The notes below the pieces were generated by a model. The model did not search any database. It saw only the letters and a program-made list of their open reading frames with translations, and was not told where the DNA came from. A stretch of 64,000 nucleotides of DNA, from assembly GCF_029238095.1 (NCBI RefSeq), contig NZ_JAQWGS010000008.1:114275-178274 (forward strand), given 5' to 3'. This DNA comes from Lacinutrix sp. Lineage in GTDB: Bacteria; Bacteroidota; Bacteroidia; Flavobacteriales; Flavobacteriaceae. Of this stretch, positions 35,758-45,120 are shown piece by piece; positions within the stretch are counted from its first letter, which is position 1, and every line of letters begins with the position of its first letter. The translations under genes and the position numbers were made by a program.

Positions 35758-37338
35758 TTATGCTGATTTTGGTCTTAGTTTAAAAAATTCTATAAAACTA
35801 TCTGGATTTTCTACTATTCCACGTTCAGAAATTAATTGAATGTCGATGTTACGTTCTCTAGCTTTAAAGGCAAAATCCTCAAGAATTTCGATAATATCAT
35901 TATCTAAATACCTTGTTTTTCTTACATCTAATTCTAAGTACGTATCAATTGGTAAGCTGTCTAATTCTTTTAAAATAGCACCTTTGTTGAAGAAGGCAAC
36001 CTCTTCTGCAAGTGTCATTTTTATTTTATGCTTTCCGTTACTTTTATCTTCAATATGTAAAAAGTGAGAGTTTTGGAAACTCTTGATTAAAATAACAACG
36101 ATACCAACTAATAACCCTAATCCAATTCCCCATAATAAATCAATAAAAACAATACCTAAAACAGTTACTGTAAATGGTATAAATTGTTTCCATCCTAAAT
36201 CATACATTTTTTTGAATAATCCAGGTTTTGCTAACTTGTAGCCTACAATTAATAAGATAGCTGCTAGTACAGATAACGGAATCATGTTTAATAATCTTGG
36301 GATTAATATCACAGAGATTAACAAGAAAAAACCATGAATGATTGCAGATAGTTTGCTACGTCCTCCAGATTGGATATTAGCAGAACTACGTACAATTACT
36401 TGTGTAATAGGTAAACCACCAATTAATCCAGAAATTATATTTCCAGTACCTTGAGCAAATAATTCTCTATTGGTTGGTGTTACATTTTTGTGTGGGTCTA
36501 ACTTATCTGTAGCCTCAACACATAATAATGTTTCTAAACTCGCTACTAAGGCTATTGTAAATGCTACTATCCAAATATCTTTATTTGCTATTGCATTAAA
36601 GTTTGGAAAGCTAAATTGACCCATAAATGAATCTATACTATCTGGAATTGGTACACTTACCAAGTGAGAGGTTTCTATTGCTAATGTAGCATTTCCTTGG
36701 GTTACTGCAAAAAATATAATTCCTACAACAACAGCCACTAATGGTCCTTGAATTAATTGAAATATTTTTCCTTTTTTAGATAATACTTTATCCCAAAGTA
36801 ATAAAATACCTAAGGCAATAATACCTATTATCATTGAACCTAAAATAATATTATCTGCAATACCAAAAATTGCAGAAAACGTATTTTCTCCAGAAGATTC
36901 CATAAAACTATCTGCGCCTTCTGCCTCAGCATCGTAACCGAAAAAATGCGGAATTTGTTTTAAAATAATAATAATGCCTATACCTGTTAACATTCCTTTT
37001 ATTACAGAGGAAGGAAAATAATATCCAATAATTCCTAGTTTTAAAACACCAAATAATATTTGAATAACTCCTGCAAGTACAACTGCTACTAAAAAATTTT
37101 GATAACCACCTAAACTGCCAATGGCAACAAGTACAATAGCTGCTAATCCTGCTGCCGGACCACTAACTCCAATGTTAGAACCACTTAAGGCTCCTACTAT
37201 AACACCTCCTACAATTCCTGCAATTAACCCGGAGAATAACGGCGCTCCACTCGCTAAAGCAATACCTAAACATAAAGGTAATGCTACAAAAAACACGACT
37301 ACACTTGCTGGTAAGTCATTTTTTAAATATTTAAACAT
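35758..37338 (-). CDS. SulP family inorganic anion (bicarbonate-type) transporter
   Basis: I start at the internal ATG at 37338 (MFKYLKNDLPASVVVFFVAL), because the first ATG (37350) is only 3 nt from a hairpin while this one is 15 nt away. The 526 residues have the SulP core (PLCLGIALASGAPLFSGLIA, GALSGSNIGVSGPAAG) and a C-terminal STAS-like domain (TYLELDVRKTRYLDNDIIEI). It lacks the insertion of the other SulP protein. Position before Usp and carbonic anhydrase suggests bicarbonate uptake, as in BicA systems. Confidence 0.9.
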   Translation of the reverse strand: MFKYLKNDLPASVVVFFVALPLCLGIALASGAPLFSGLIAGIVGGVIVGALSGSNIGVSGPAAGLAAIVLVAIGSLGGYQNFLVAVVLAGVIQILFGVLKLGIIGYYFPSSVIKGMLTGIGIIIILKQIPHFFGYDAEAEGADSFMESSGENTFSAIFGIADNIILGSMIIGIIALGILLLWDKVLSKKGKIFQLIQGPLVAVVVGIIFFAVTQGNATLAIETSHLVSVPIPDSIDSFMGQFSFPNFNAIANKDIWIVAFTIALVASLETLLCVEATDKLDPHKNVTPTNRELFAQGTGNIISGLIGGLPITQVIVRSSANIQSGGRSKLSAIIHGFFLLISVILIPRLLNMIPLSVLAAILLIVGYKLAKPGLFKKMYDLGWKQFIPFTVTVLGIVFIDLLWGIGLGLLVGIVVILIKSFQNSHFLHIEDKSNGKHKIKMTLAEEVAFFNKGAILKELDSLPIDTYLELDVRKTRYLDNDIIEILEDFAFKARERNIDIQLISERGIVENPDSFIEFFKLRPKSA

Positions 37339-37353
37339 ATATAAATTCATTTA

Positions 37354-37378
37354 TACTATTGAAAAGACTTCAATAGTA
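37354..37378 (-). repeat. Perfect hairpin 15 nt upstream of the SulP start
   Basis: TACTATTGAA and TTCAATAGTA pair perfectly (10 bp) around a 5-nt loop. The sequence differs from the CCTTCGC hairpins, but the placement before a start codon is similar. Confidence 0.55.
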
Positions 37379-37428
37379 AGTTTTTAATAATTTTGATTGG
37401 ACTTAGCGTCCGGTTTTCTAAAAATTTA

Positions 37429-37728
37429 TTAAATGAATTCGGGTGGTGGAAATATTAAATTAAGATGTGGTTTTGGGTACTTTTTGTAAGTATATTCTAG
37501 ATTATCTTCTATTTCAGAAGAAAACAAATTGTCATATTTTAAAAGGTTTTCAACTACAAAAACTTCTAATTCTTTGTTTTTGTCTTTTCCTTTTTCTTCT
37601 TCTTCTTCCGAAGCATCTAGTAAAAATGAAACATCAATTGTGTTATCTATATATAGCAGTATTGAAGGCGCAATTGTGGTCGCCAAAAACAGCACTGTAA
37701 AGAAAATAGATAAACTACGTTTTAACAT
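37429..37728 (-). CDS. Small membrane-anchored or secreted protein with acidic linker and PPP tail (99 aa)
   Basis: I do not recognise a family. It has an N-terminal hydrophobic segment (SLSIFFTVLFLATTIAPSIL), then a Glu/Lys-rich linker (SEEEEEKGKDKNKEL) and a C-terminus ending LIFPPPEFI. Small flavobacterial envelope proteins often end with such a PPP tail. It lies between batE (59 nt upstream) and the SulP gene (about 90 nt downstream), so it could belong to either transcript. The start ATG at 37728 is the only good one. Confidence 0.6.
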   Translation of the reverse strand: MLKRSLSIFFTVLFLATTIAPSILLYIDNTIDVSFLLDASEEEEEKGKDKNKELEVFVVENLLKYDNLFSSEIEDNLEYTYKKYPKPHLNLIFPPPEFI

Positions 37729-37787
37729 TTTTTAATTTTGAAAAAGCTAATATAACATATAATTGAGGTTAAATTATTAAAGAGTAA

Positions 37788-38543
37788 CTAAAAAATAGTC
37801 AACAATTTAATATCTTCATCAGGAATCCAACCTGTTTTACCATCGCTAAGTTTAATCTTTTTCCAATTATTAACAGTGTCTAAAACTTGAACCTTGGTGC
37901 CTTCGTGAAGCGTAAAAGCTTCATCGCTTCGCAAATTAGGTTCACTTTTTACTTGAGACTCTTGAGCAAATACAATGGCTGGATTTTTATTTTTAACAAC
38001 ATCGTAATTATAAAAAGTTATAACTAATGCTATAAACGCTAAAATTATAGAGAGCGTGCTACTTACAAAATAAAAGCGTTTTTTTCCTGTTTGAAAAGTG
38101 AAATAATACAGTAAATAGAATACTACAAAAAATAGTACTAAAGCAACAGACACTTTTGCCCAAGCGTCAAAAGACAAGCTATTTGTTACTTTTTTAACAA
38201 AGCGCGATAAGCCAACTTCTGGTAAATTATCTATAGCATCAATACGCATATTATTAGCAAAAGCTAAGTTGTTTATTATGTCTTTATCTTTAGGTTTTAA
38301 TGCTAATGCTTTCTCATAATAATAAATTGAAGGTGCAATGTGATTAAGCTTATAATGAGCATTTGCAATATTATAATAGAGCTCTGCCGAATGTTTATCT
38401 GTATCTAATATTAGTTCATATCTGTCTATTGCTTCGGTAAATTTACCTTCGTTAAAAAGTGCATTCGCTTGGTCAAAAACTTTATCGTTTTGAGCACTTA
38501 AACCTATGAAGAAAAATAATAATATGTAGCCTATGTTTTTCAT
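37788..38543 (-). CDS. batE: BatE, TPR and SH3 domain protein of the Bat operon
   Basis: The 251 residues have a signal peptide (NIGYILLFFFIGLSAQ), two to three TPR helices (DKVFDQANALFNEGKFTEAI, AELYYNIANAHYKL), then two membrane segments near 130-190 and a C-terminal SH3 domain (SEPNLRSDEAFTLHEGTKVQ...WKKIKLSDGKTGWIPDEDIK). This is the BatE layout. The Bat proteins are linked to oxidative stress tolerance and envelope function in Bacteroidetes and spirochaetes. It is the last bat cistron, 42 nt after batD. Confidence 0.9.
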   Translation of the reverse strand: MKNIGYILLFFFIGLSAQNDKVFDQANALFNEGKFTEAIDRYELILDTDKHSAELYYNIANAHYKLNHIAPSIYYYEKALALKPKDKDIINNLAFANNMRIDAIDNLPEVGLSRFVKKVTNSLSFDAWAKVSVALVLFFVVFYLLYYFTFQTGKKRFYFVSSTLSIILAFIALVITFYNYDVVKNKNPAIVFAQESQVKSEPNLRSDEAFTLHEGTKVQVLDTVNNWKKIKLSDGKTGWIPDEDIKLLTIF

Positions 38544-38560
38544 TTAATCTTCTTATAATC

Positions 38561-38576
38561 TCTTACTTTAGCAAGA
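38561..38576 (-). repeat. Imperfect hairpin 17 nt upstream of batE
   Basis: The minus strand reads TCTTGC TAAA GTAAGA, a 6-bp stem with one G-U pair. The linker to the batE ATG is 17 nt. It resembles the batD hairpin (TTCTTGCGAAAGCAAGAA) in sequence and spacing. Confidence 0.4.
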
Positions 38577-38585
38577 TTTACAAAA

Positions 38586-40352
38586 TTATCTAATTTGTTT
38601 ATCTATTAAATTAATGGTACTTGCTGCTTTATCGTAATCTTGTTGCATTGTAACCGTTGTTATTGGTGTATATCTAGCCAACTCACAGTTCTCTAGAATA
38701 CTCTCAAAATCATTTACAACATCTTCTTTTACTTGTCTATCATGCAATAGCACTCTTATTTTATCTTTACTTAAATCGCTAGTTTCAATATTTAATTTTG
38801 CTTTTAAATAATTATGTAAGGCTTTTTCTAAAGCCACATAAAATGCTTCTTTTTGTCCTAATCCTTTTTTAGCTTCACCTAAGTATTTTTTTGCTAATCT
38901 ATCGGCTTTTCGTAATCGGTTTCCAACAACATCACCTGCACGTTGTTCTTTTTTTCTACGGAAAACGATAGCCAATGGTATTGCTAATAATGGTGTTAAC
39001 AAACTTGCCCAAAAGGCTTTAGATTTGAAAAACGATTGTTGGGTTTTGGAAATAAAATTAGGCTCTGTTTTAATAAAAGCAAATTGATTGTTATTTAAAA
39101 CAACGCGTTGTTTTTCTGCACCTTGCGTAATTAAATTATTATCTGATGCACCATAAACAGGACCTTCCAATACATTAATTATTGTTTCGGTTGATGAGAT
39201 ACGTTTATAAGTTTGTGTTTTTAAATCGAAATACGAAAAAGAAACAGTAGGTATTGGATATTTACCTTTGTATTGTGGAACAATAGTGTAACTATCTGAA
39301 ACTTCACCTTGCATACCGCTTAAATTTGTACGCACATTTTCGTTATGTTCTGGTTCGTATACTTCAAGAGAATTTGGTAGAGTTAATTTTGGTAAGGTTA
39401 ACAACTTTAGATTTCCATTTCCAGAAACCGAAATTTTGGCCTGCATAGATTCGTTAGCATTAAGTTCGCTTTTAGACGTACTTAAATTAAACTCAAAATC
39501 TCCAACAGCTCCAGAGAAATCTGAAGGTTTTCCAGCTTCTGGTAATGGTTTTACATTAATAATACGTTGTCCTGCAACAACAGGAACATTTACCTTACTC
39601 ATTAATCTTTGTCCAAAAATATCGCGTCTATTTGTTGGTATATCTGCTGTGACATCTAACTTTAATGGCTCTATTGTTAATTTACCTGTTTTTTGAGGAT
39701 ATAAAACAGTTCTTCGCAATACTACATATTGATAATCTTCTCCTTTATATTTTCCTTTTTCTATTTTTAATCCTTTTGGATTAATGCTTTGACTCCAAAA
39801 ATCGTCGTACTCAGGATCGTCTGTTTCGCGCCAATTACTAACTCCTGTATTTGGTGCAACATACAATTTGTACACTACAGTTATGGCTTCGTTTAAATAT
39901 GGATTAAGATTAGAAACCTCTGCTACTAAATGAATATTATCACTTGCAATAGCACTATTTGGATCTTTTGGTTGTTGAACTTCTTTGGTAACTGTAATGG
40001 CAATAGTATTGGTCTTATACGTCTGGTTATCTATTTCTATACTTGCCGCTCCAATAGTTAAATTTCCCATTCGAGTTGGCGCTAAAAAATAACTATACGT
40101 TTTCTCGAAAGAGCGTTTTCCATTTATCCATGAATTACTAACCGATTGATTTGGACCTCCAACAACGTTAAAGCCATCGAAACTTGGTGGTTTAAAGTTG
40201 TCTCCATCTCTATCCATAGAAAAATCTACGCGCAAGCGCTCGTTTAAACCTAAAGTTTTTTTACTTACTCTAGTTTGAAATTGTACTTGCGCTGCTACCA
40301 TACTTGCTGAAAGCATAATAAGTAGTATTGCTATGTATTTTGATAATTTCAT
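38586..40352 (-). CDS. batD: BatD (Oxygen tolerance protein)
   Basis: The start is set at the ATG at 40352 (MKLSKYIAILLIMLSASMVA, a signal peptide), not at the upstream candidate 40418. A hairpin ends 17 nt before this ATG. The mature part (from AQVQFQTRVSKKTLGLNERL) has several Ig-like or carbohydrate-binding-like domains of the BatD family. A membrane helix follows near residue 445 (FWASLLTPLLAIPLAIVFRR) and then a cytoplasmic tail. The length is about 588 residues. It is a periplasmic scaffold partner of the VWA proteins BatA/BatB. Confidence 0.9.
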   Translation of the reverse strand: MKLSKYIAILLIMLSASMVAAQVQFQTRVSKKTLGLNERLRVDFSMDRDGDNFKPPSFDGFNVVGGPNQSVSNSWINGKRSFEKTYSYFLAPTRMGNLTIGAASIEIDNQTYKTNTIAITVTKEVQQPKDPNSAIASDNIHLVAEVSNLNPYLNEAITVVYKLYVAPNTGVSNWRETDDPEYDDFWSQSINPKGLKIEKGKYKGEDYQYVVLRRTVLYPQKTGKLTIEPLKLDVTADIPTNRRDIFGQRLMSKVNVPVVAGQRIINVKPLPEAGKPSDFSGAVGDFEFNLSTSKSELNANESMQAKISVSGNGNLKLLTLPKLTLPNSLEVYEPEHNENVRTNLSGMQGEVSDSYTIVPQYKGKYPIPTVSFSYFDLKTQTYKRISSTETIINVLEGPVYGASDNNLITQGAEKQRVVLNNNQFAFIKTEPNFISKTQQSFFKSKAFWASLLTPLLAIPLAIVFRRKKEQRAGDVVGNRLRKADRLAKKYLGEAKKGLGQKEAFYVALEKALHNYLKAKLNIETSDLSKDKIRVLLHDRQVKEDVVNDFESILENCELARYTPITTVTMQQDYDKAASTINLIDKQIR

Positions 40353-40369
40353 TTTTAGTTTATTTTTGA

Positions 40370-40389
40370 ATTCTTGCTTTCGCAAGAAT
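40370..40389 (-). repeat. Perfect hairpin 17 nt upstream of batD
   Basis: ATTCTTGC and GCAAGAAT form a perfect 8-bp stem around a 4-nt loop (TTTC on the plus strand). The linker to the ATG at 40352 is 17 nt. Confidence 0.65.
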
Positions 40390-40445
40390 AACAAATATTT
40401 TAATATTCGAGTAGGCAACTTTACTCTTCAAACTTCTCTTTTTTA

Positions 40446-41273
40446 CTACCAGTCTTTTTCTGTTTGAATTTTTGCGCCTTTTGCTTTTTCTGCATTTATT
40501 TTATCTTGTACTTTTTGCTCTTGATTATCCATGGCCTCTAAAAGGTTTTTTATTTGTTGAGGCGATAATTTTCCTGGCTGCTGTTGTGGTTTTGGTTGCT
40601 CTTTTTTCTGGTCGTCTCCCTTTCCGTCTTTTTCTTTTTCTTTATCTGGTTTACCTACTTCTTCTTTATCGTCTCCTTCTTTTTTATCCTTATCGCCTTT
40701 ATCGTTATTTTCTTCTTTTTTATCGCCTTCGTCTTTTTGGTCTTTGTTTTTGTCTTTTTCGTCTTCTTTGTCCTCTTTATTGTCATCACCATCTTCTTGT
40801 GGTGGTTCTTCTTTTTTTGCACATTCTTTTGCTAATGCGTAATTATAACGTGTTTCTTCGTCTAAAGGATTATTTCTAAGCGCGTTTTTAAAGGCTTCTG
40901 AAGCTTCTCTGCACTTTTTTTCTTGCATTAATATGTTTCCAATATTATGGAAAGCTCTATGCTTTTCTAATTTATCTGTTGCATTTTTGGCAGCTTGTTG
41001 ATTGCGATATAAGGCTTCTTGATAATTACCTTTTTTATAGTATGAATGCCCTAAGTTGTATGTTCCTGCAACACTTGTTGGTTTTTTAGAAAGGGCTTTA
41101 CGGTATTCCATTTCAGCAGATACAAAGGCGTCATTACTAGCTAAATCATTTGCCTCACTTATTAAATCGTTTGTGTTTTGATTTAATATTTTTAAGGTTT
41201 TTTCTGTCTCCTCTTGTTGTGCAAAAGTTAAAGAGGCTGTAAGTATTAATATGTAAGCTATTATGTTTTTCAT
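40446..41273 (-). CDS. batC: BatC, TPR protein with highly charged low-complexity tail
   Basis: The 275 residues start with a signal peptide (KNIIAYILILTASLTFAQ) and carry three TPR units (SVAGTYNLGHSYYKKGNYQE and AFHNIGNILMQEKKCREASE). A stretch of about 80 residues (160-240) is made almost entirely of K, E and D (DGDDNKEDKEDEKDKN). It ends with a Q/P-rich segment and a short amphipathic region. BatC is a periplasmic adaptor between BatA/B and BatD/E. It is spaced 109 nt from batB. Confidence 0.88.
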   Translation of the reverse strand: MKNIIAYILILTASLTFAQQEETEKTLKILNQNTNDLISEANDLASNDAFVSAEMEYRKALSKKPTSVAGTYNLGHSYYKKGNYQEALYRNQQAAKNATDKLEKHRAFHNIGNILMQEKKCREASEAFKNALRNNPLDEETRYNYALAKECAKKEEPPQEDGDDNKEDKEDEKDKNKDQKDEGDKKEENNDKGDKDKKEGDDKEEVGKPDKEKEKDGKGDDQKKEQPKPQQQPGKLSPQQIKNLLEAMDNQEQKVQDKINAEKAKGAKIQTEKDW

Positions 41274-41382
41274 CTTTTTGTTTTCGACTTATAAATATAT
41301 AAAAGCTTTGAGTTTACTAGTGTTAAGGATTTTATAAAAATTCTAACAGGTTTTAATTACAATTTATCAAACTTTTTTTGAG

Positions 41383-42417
41383 TTAAAAGTTTTCGTTAAA
41401 CAAATTCAACTTTTTTAACCAGGCTGTTTTTCGTTCTAACAGAAAAATATCTAAAAACAAAAGTAAAATTCCTAAACCTAAAAACCATTGAAATTGAGAT
41501 TCGTAAGCTGCAAATTGTTTGCTTTCAAATTCTGTTTTATCCATTTTATTTAAAATGTCTCGTATGTCTTCTACTACTTTCTCTGTATTATTACCATTTA
41601 TATAGACTCCATTTGCTTCTTCAGCAATGTCTTTAAGTGTGTCTTCATTTAATTTTGTAATAACGGTTTCGCCTTGTCCGTCTTTTTTATAGTTTAAAAT
41701 AACGCCATTTCTCTTTAAAGGAATTGGACCTCCTTTTTCACTACCTACACCAATGGTAAAAATTCTAATACCTGCTTCTGCTGCTTCTTCTGCGACAGTT
41801 GCTGCAGCTTCACTGTGGTCTTCTCCGTCACTAATAATAACCAATACGCGATTGGTTTGTTGGTCGTCGTCATAATATGTTTTAGCTAATTCTATGGCTT
41901 CGTTTATTGCTGTTCCTTGAGAAGACATCATGTCTGTATTCATGTTGTTAAGAAACATTTTTGCCGATCCATAATCTGTTGTAATTGGTAATTGTGGAAA
42001 CGCCTTGCCTGCATAGGCAATTATACCAACACGATCACTTGCTAAATTATTTATTATTTGTGTAACTAATTGCTTAGACTTATCTAATCTGTTTGGAGCA
42101 ATATCTTCGGCTAGCATACTTTTTGAAACATCTACTGCAAAAACAATATCTACACCTTCTCGTTTAACTGTCTCTAATTTTGAACCAATTTTAGGGTTTA
42201 CTAAAGCCATTGTTAAACTGGCAAATGCTAAACATAAAACAGCAATTTTTAAAACAGATTTAAATAAAGACCTGTTAGGACTTAGCCGTTTTAAAATATC
42301 TTGATTTGCAAATTTATTTTGCACTTTGCGTTTCCAGATTTGAAGCACTAAAAACATTACCAATAATATTGGTATAAGTAGAAATGCCCAAAACCATATT
42401 TTTTCTTCTAATTGCAT
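41383..42417 (-). CDS. batB: BatB, von Willebrand factor A protein
   Basis: The 344 residues have two N-terminal membrane segments, a VWA domain with the MIDAS motif DVSKSMLAEDIAPNRLD (DxSxS) and the later acidic site DGEDHSEAA. A C-terminal membrane helix follows (FLGLGILLLFLDIFLLE). The VWA faces the periplasm. It is a metal-dependent protein-interaction module that pairs with BatA. The start follows 26 nt after the batA stop. Confidence 0.92.
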   Translation of the reverse strand: MQLEEKIWFWAFLLIPILLVMFLVLQIWKRKVQNKFANQDILKRLSPNRSLFKSVLKIAVLCLAFASLTMALVNPKIGSKLETVKREGVDIVFAVDVSKSMLAEDIAPNRLDKSKQLVTQIINNLASDRVGIIAYAGKAFPQLPITTDYGSAKMFLNNMNTDMMSSQGTAINEAIELAKTYYDDDQQTNRVLVIISDGEDHSEAAATVAEEAAEAGIRIFTIGVGSEKGGPIPLKRNGVILNYKKDGQGETVITKLNEDTLKDIAEEANGVYINGNNTEKVVEDIRDILNKMDKTEFESKQFAAYESQFQWFLGLGILLLFLDIFLLERKTAWLKKLNLFNENF

Positions 42418-42443
42418 TTACTATTTGTTTGTTCTTGTTTTAA

Positions 42444-43448
42444 TTAAACGAAACTTCTAAAAACGGTAATTCTTAATAGCAATTCAAACAGCAGTAAAAT
42501 TCCAGCTACCCAAACAAACCACCTAAACTTTTCTTCGTAATTATAGAATTTAAATTCTTCTATTTCAGTTTTTTCAAGTTTATTAATTTCATCATATATT
42601 TCGGCTAACTTCTTATTGTTTGTTGCTCTAAAATATTTTCCTCCTGTGACATCTGCAATTTCTTTTAATAGCGCTTCGTCTATTTCTACTTTAACTCTTC
42701 CGTATTGAAATTGTCCATTTTGTTTAATCCCAATTGGAGATAAAGCCATGCCATTTGTACCTAAACCAATAGTATATGTTTTTATTCCAAACTCGACAGC
42801 TAATTCACTTGCAATTTTTGGGTTCATAGCACCAGAATTATTGACTCCATCTGTTAGTAAAATAATAACTTTACTTTTGGCTTTACTGTCTTTTAAACGG
42901 TTTACAGAGGTTCCTAAGCCCATTCCAATTGCAGTTCCACCTTCTATTATTTTGTTAAATCTAATGTCGTTTAACGCTTGTAATACAATGTTTTTATCAC
43001 TTGTTATTGGTGTTTTTGTATAGCTTTCTCCAGCATATTCTACAATACCAATACGGTCGTTTGGTCTTCCTTTTATAAACTCTGCAGCCACTTTTTTTAA
43101 GGCTTGCAATCTATTTGGTTGTAAATCTTTTGCAAGCATACTTGCCGAAACATCTATTGCCATGACTATATCTATGCCTCGTGTTGTTTTGGTTTTTGTA
43201 GAGACATCTACAGTTCTTGGTCTTGCTATTGCTATAATTAAAAAGGTTAGCGCTATTAATCTTAAAGCAAAAAGTACGTGTTTTACCTTTGGTAACCATG
43301 AGTTGGTTACTTTAAAACCTTTTAAACTTGATATCTTAAGCTCTGCTGTTTGCTTTTTATTTTTTAAAAAGTACCATAGCAAAGCTAGTGGTAGCAATAG
43401 TAGCAACCAGAAAAATTCCTTGTTTAAAAATTCTATGCCTTCAAACAT
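42444..43448 (-). CDS. batA: BatA, von Willebrand factor A protein
   Basis: The 334 residues repeat the BatB layout: N-terminal helices (FWLLLLLPLALLWYFL), a VWA domain with MIDAS DVSASMLAKDLQPNRL and TDGVNNSGAM, and a C-terminal helix. BatA and BatB are paralogues. The batA ATG shares one base (43448) with the stop of the gene upstream, which indicates coupling in one operon. Confidence 0.93.
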   Translation of the reverse strand: MFEGIEFLNKEFFWLLLLLPLALLWYFLKNKKQTAELKISSLKGFKVTNSWLPKVKHVLFALRLIALTFLIIAIARPRTVDVSTKTKTTRGIDIVMAIDVSASMLAKDLQPNRLQALKKVAAEFIKGRPNDRIGIVEYAGESYTKTPITSDKNIVLQALNDIRFNKIIEGGTAIGMGLGTSVNRLKDSKAKSKVIILLTDGVNNSGAMNPKIASELAVEFGIKTYTIGLGTNGMALSPIGIKQNGQFQYGRVKVEIDEALLKEIADVTGGKYFRATNNKKLAEIYDEINKLEKTEIEEFKFYNYEEKFRWFVWVAGILLLFELLLRITVFRSFV

Positions 43449-45079
43449 TAGTTGGTTTTTGGGTTTAGTTCTATTGAGTTTAAAATACGTTCTACCATCT
43501 CATCTGCATAAGCATCATCCTCTGGAGAAATTATTATTATTTGTTGTAATACGTTTTCTGCAGTAAATAGCAAGAAATTAAATTTAGCAGGTCTTAATTT
43601 GTCACTTCCTAGAGATGGAATATCCATAGTTCCATAAGATTTTAAGCCTTCGGCTCCATTTGGAGTTTCAAATTTATCTTTTAATGCTATTATGTTTTTT
43701 GCTCCTTGAGCTTCCATGCCTTGTATGCCTTTTTCTGAGAGCTCAGCTAAATCTATCTCTGGTGATTCAGAACCTTGTGGCTGGCTTTGAAACTGCGTTG
43801 TATTTACTGTAACATTAAAAACATCTAGCATTGTGCCATAGGCGAAACTACTCGATTTTGGCTGATTTTCCTGATTTTGGGCAATTGGTATTTCTATGCG
43901 TTTTAAAACCTTTGGTGTTGTAATAATAATTGGTGGAAAACCATAAGCACTTGTTACCCATTCTCCTTCTAACAATTCTTTGCTTTCATGACCAAGTATA
44001 GTATCTTTTAAATAACCAAAACCATATTTATAACCAAAGCCAACTAAAGTTGCTATCAACAAAAAGGCTAAAATACCAACAGTTAATACTACTTTTTTGG
44101 TTTTTTGTTTACGTTCCTGCTCTTCTTTATATTGCTTGTCTAAAAGCTTTTCTTCTTCGGTTGGTTCTGGTAGTGCTTCTTTAACATGATCAATCTCTAT
44201 ATCTACTGTATTTCGATCTATTTCTGCCAAAGCAACATCTGGTGTGCCTTTGGCAAATTTTACTAAATCTGCACGTTTTAAGATGGTTTCAATATTTCTA
44301 ATATCTTCTTTACTTAATTCAATTTGATTACCATCTTTTAACAAGTTTAATCTAGAGATAAGCTCGTCTGTTGTGCTTTCTAATGCACGATCGTACACTT
44401 TTTCATCAAGATATTTTCTAATTATAAACGTTAGGTCTGAATAATAGCCTTTTAAGTTTTCGTTTTGAAGATAATTGCTTTCGTCTAATTGTTTTAATGC
44501 TAATTTAGCACGATCATAAGGTGGTAATAAGGCTATTTCTTCTTCTTTTGTTAATGGTTTTACTCTCCAAATAAACCACCATAATAAGAAACCAACTAAT
44601 ACAACTATTAATAAGATTAATAGCGCGTATTTCCACCAGTTACCAGCGCTTTTATTAACTTCTATTATTGGTTTAATATCGTATAAACCTTGTTTTGTGG
44701 TGTCTACAACAACTTGTCTTATTTCAACTTTTAGAGAATCTGTGTAAAATTCTTTTGCACCAATAAGTACCTTTTGTTTTGGTATGGTATACGCTCCAGA
44801 ATCGAATTGTGTTAATCCGTATTTTTTAATAAGATTGTATCTATCGTCTTTTTTTGTAGTATCAATAGTGTAAGACTCTATCATTTCCAGAGGTGAGAAG
44901 GTTTGACCTTCTGGAAAAACCACTAAAGCTGTTGTGTCTGTATCTACTTCAATTTTGTAAGTTACTTGTGCACCAATTTTAATTGAAATGGAATCTATAG
45001 AAGCTTTAACTTGACTAAATGAGAACCAAGACAATAGAACAAAAAGACAAGACAACACTAGCTTTTTTGACTTGATATC
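43448..45079 (-). CDS. BatD-like/DUF4381-type membrane protein of the Bat operon
   Basis: It has a secretory N-terminus (KLVLSCLFVLLSWFSFSQVK) and an Ig-like periplasmic part to about residue 140. A membrane helix with basic flanks follows (WWKYALLILLIVVLVGFLLWWFI), then a long cytoplasmic part with a charged coiled coil near 280-320. A second membrane segment precedes a C-terminal region with a lipid-like NPKTN end. The reading frame could start up to 12 codons upstream (45115). I choose a start near MDIKSK/NFKDIK; this is uncertain. It is a sixth, rarely named partner in the operon. Confidence 0.75.
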   Translation of the reverse strand, partial: DIKSKKLVLSCLFVLLSWFSFSQVKASIDSISIKIGAQVTYKIEVDTDTTALVVFPEGQTFSPLEMIESYTIDTTKKDDRYNLIKKYGLTQFDSGAYTIPKQKVLIGAKEFYTDSLKVEIRQVVVDTTKQGLYDIKPIIEVNKSAGNWWKYALLILLIVVLVGFLLWWFIWRVKPLTKEEEIALLPPYDRAKLALKQLDESNYLQNENLKGYYSDLTFIIRKYLDEKVYDRALESTTDELISRLNLLKDGNQIELSKEDIRNIETILKRADLVKFAKGTPDVALAEIDRNTVDIEIDHVKEALPEPTEEEKLLDKQYKEEQERKQKTKKVVLTVGILAFLLIATLVGFGYKYGFGYLKDTILGHESKELLEGEWVTSAYGFPPIIITTPKVLKRIEIPIAQNQENQPKSSSFAYGTMLDVFNVTVNTTQFQSQPQGSESPEIDLAELSEKGIQGMEAQGAKNIIALKDKFETPNGAEGLKSYGTMDIPSLGSDKLRPAKFNFLLFTAENVLQQIIIISPEDDAYADEMVERILNSIELNPKTN

Positions 45080-45120
45080 TTTAAAATTCATCATTTGTAA
45101 TTCTAAATTCGTCATTTGTT

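Noticed and set aside
37400..37412. GGAC-TTAGC-GTCC short hairpin near the SulP gene
   Set aside because: There is no T-run after it and only four base pairs, so it is not supported as a terminator or operator.
40472..40879. A hydrophobic, Leu/Phe-rich plus-strand ORF
   Set aside because: It is the complement of the Lys/Glu/Asp-rich tail of BatC; the hydrophobic reading is an artefact of the charged repeat.
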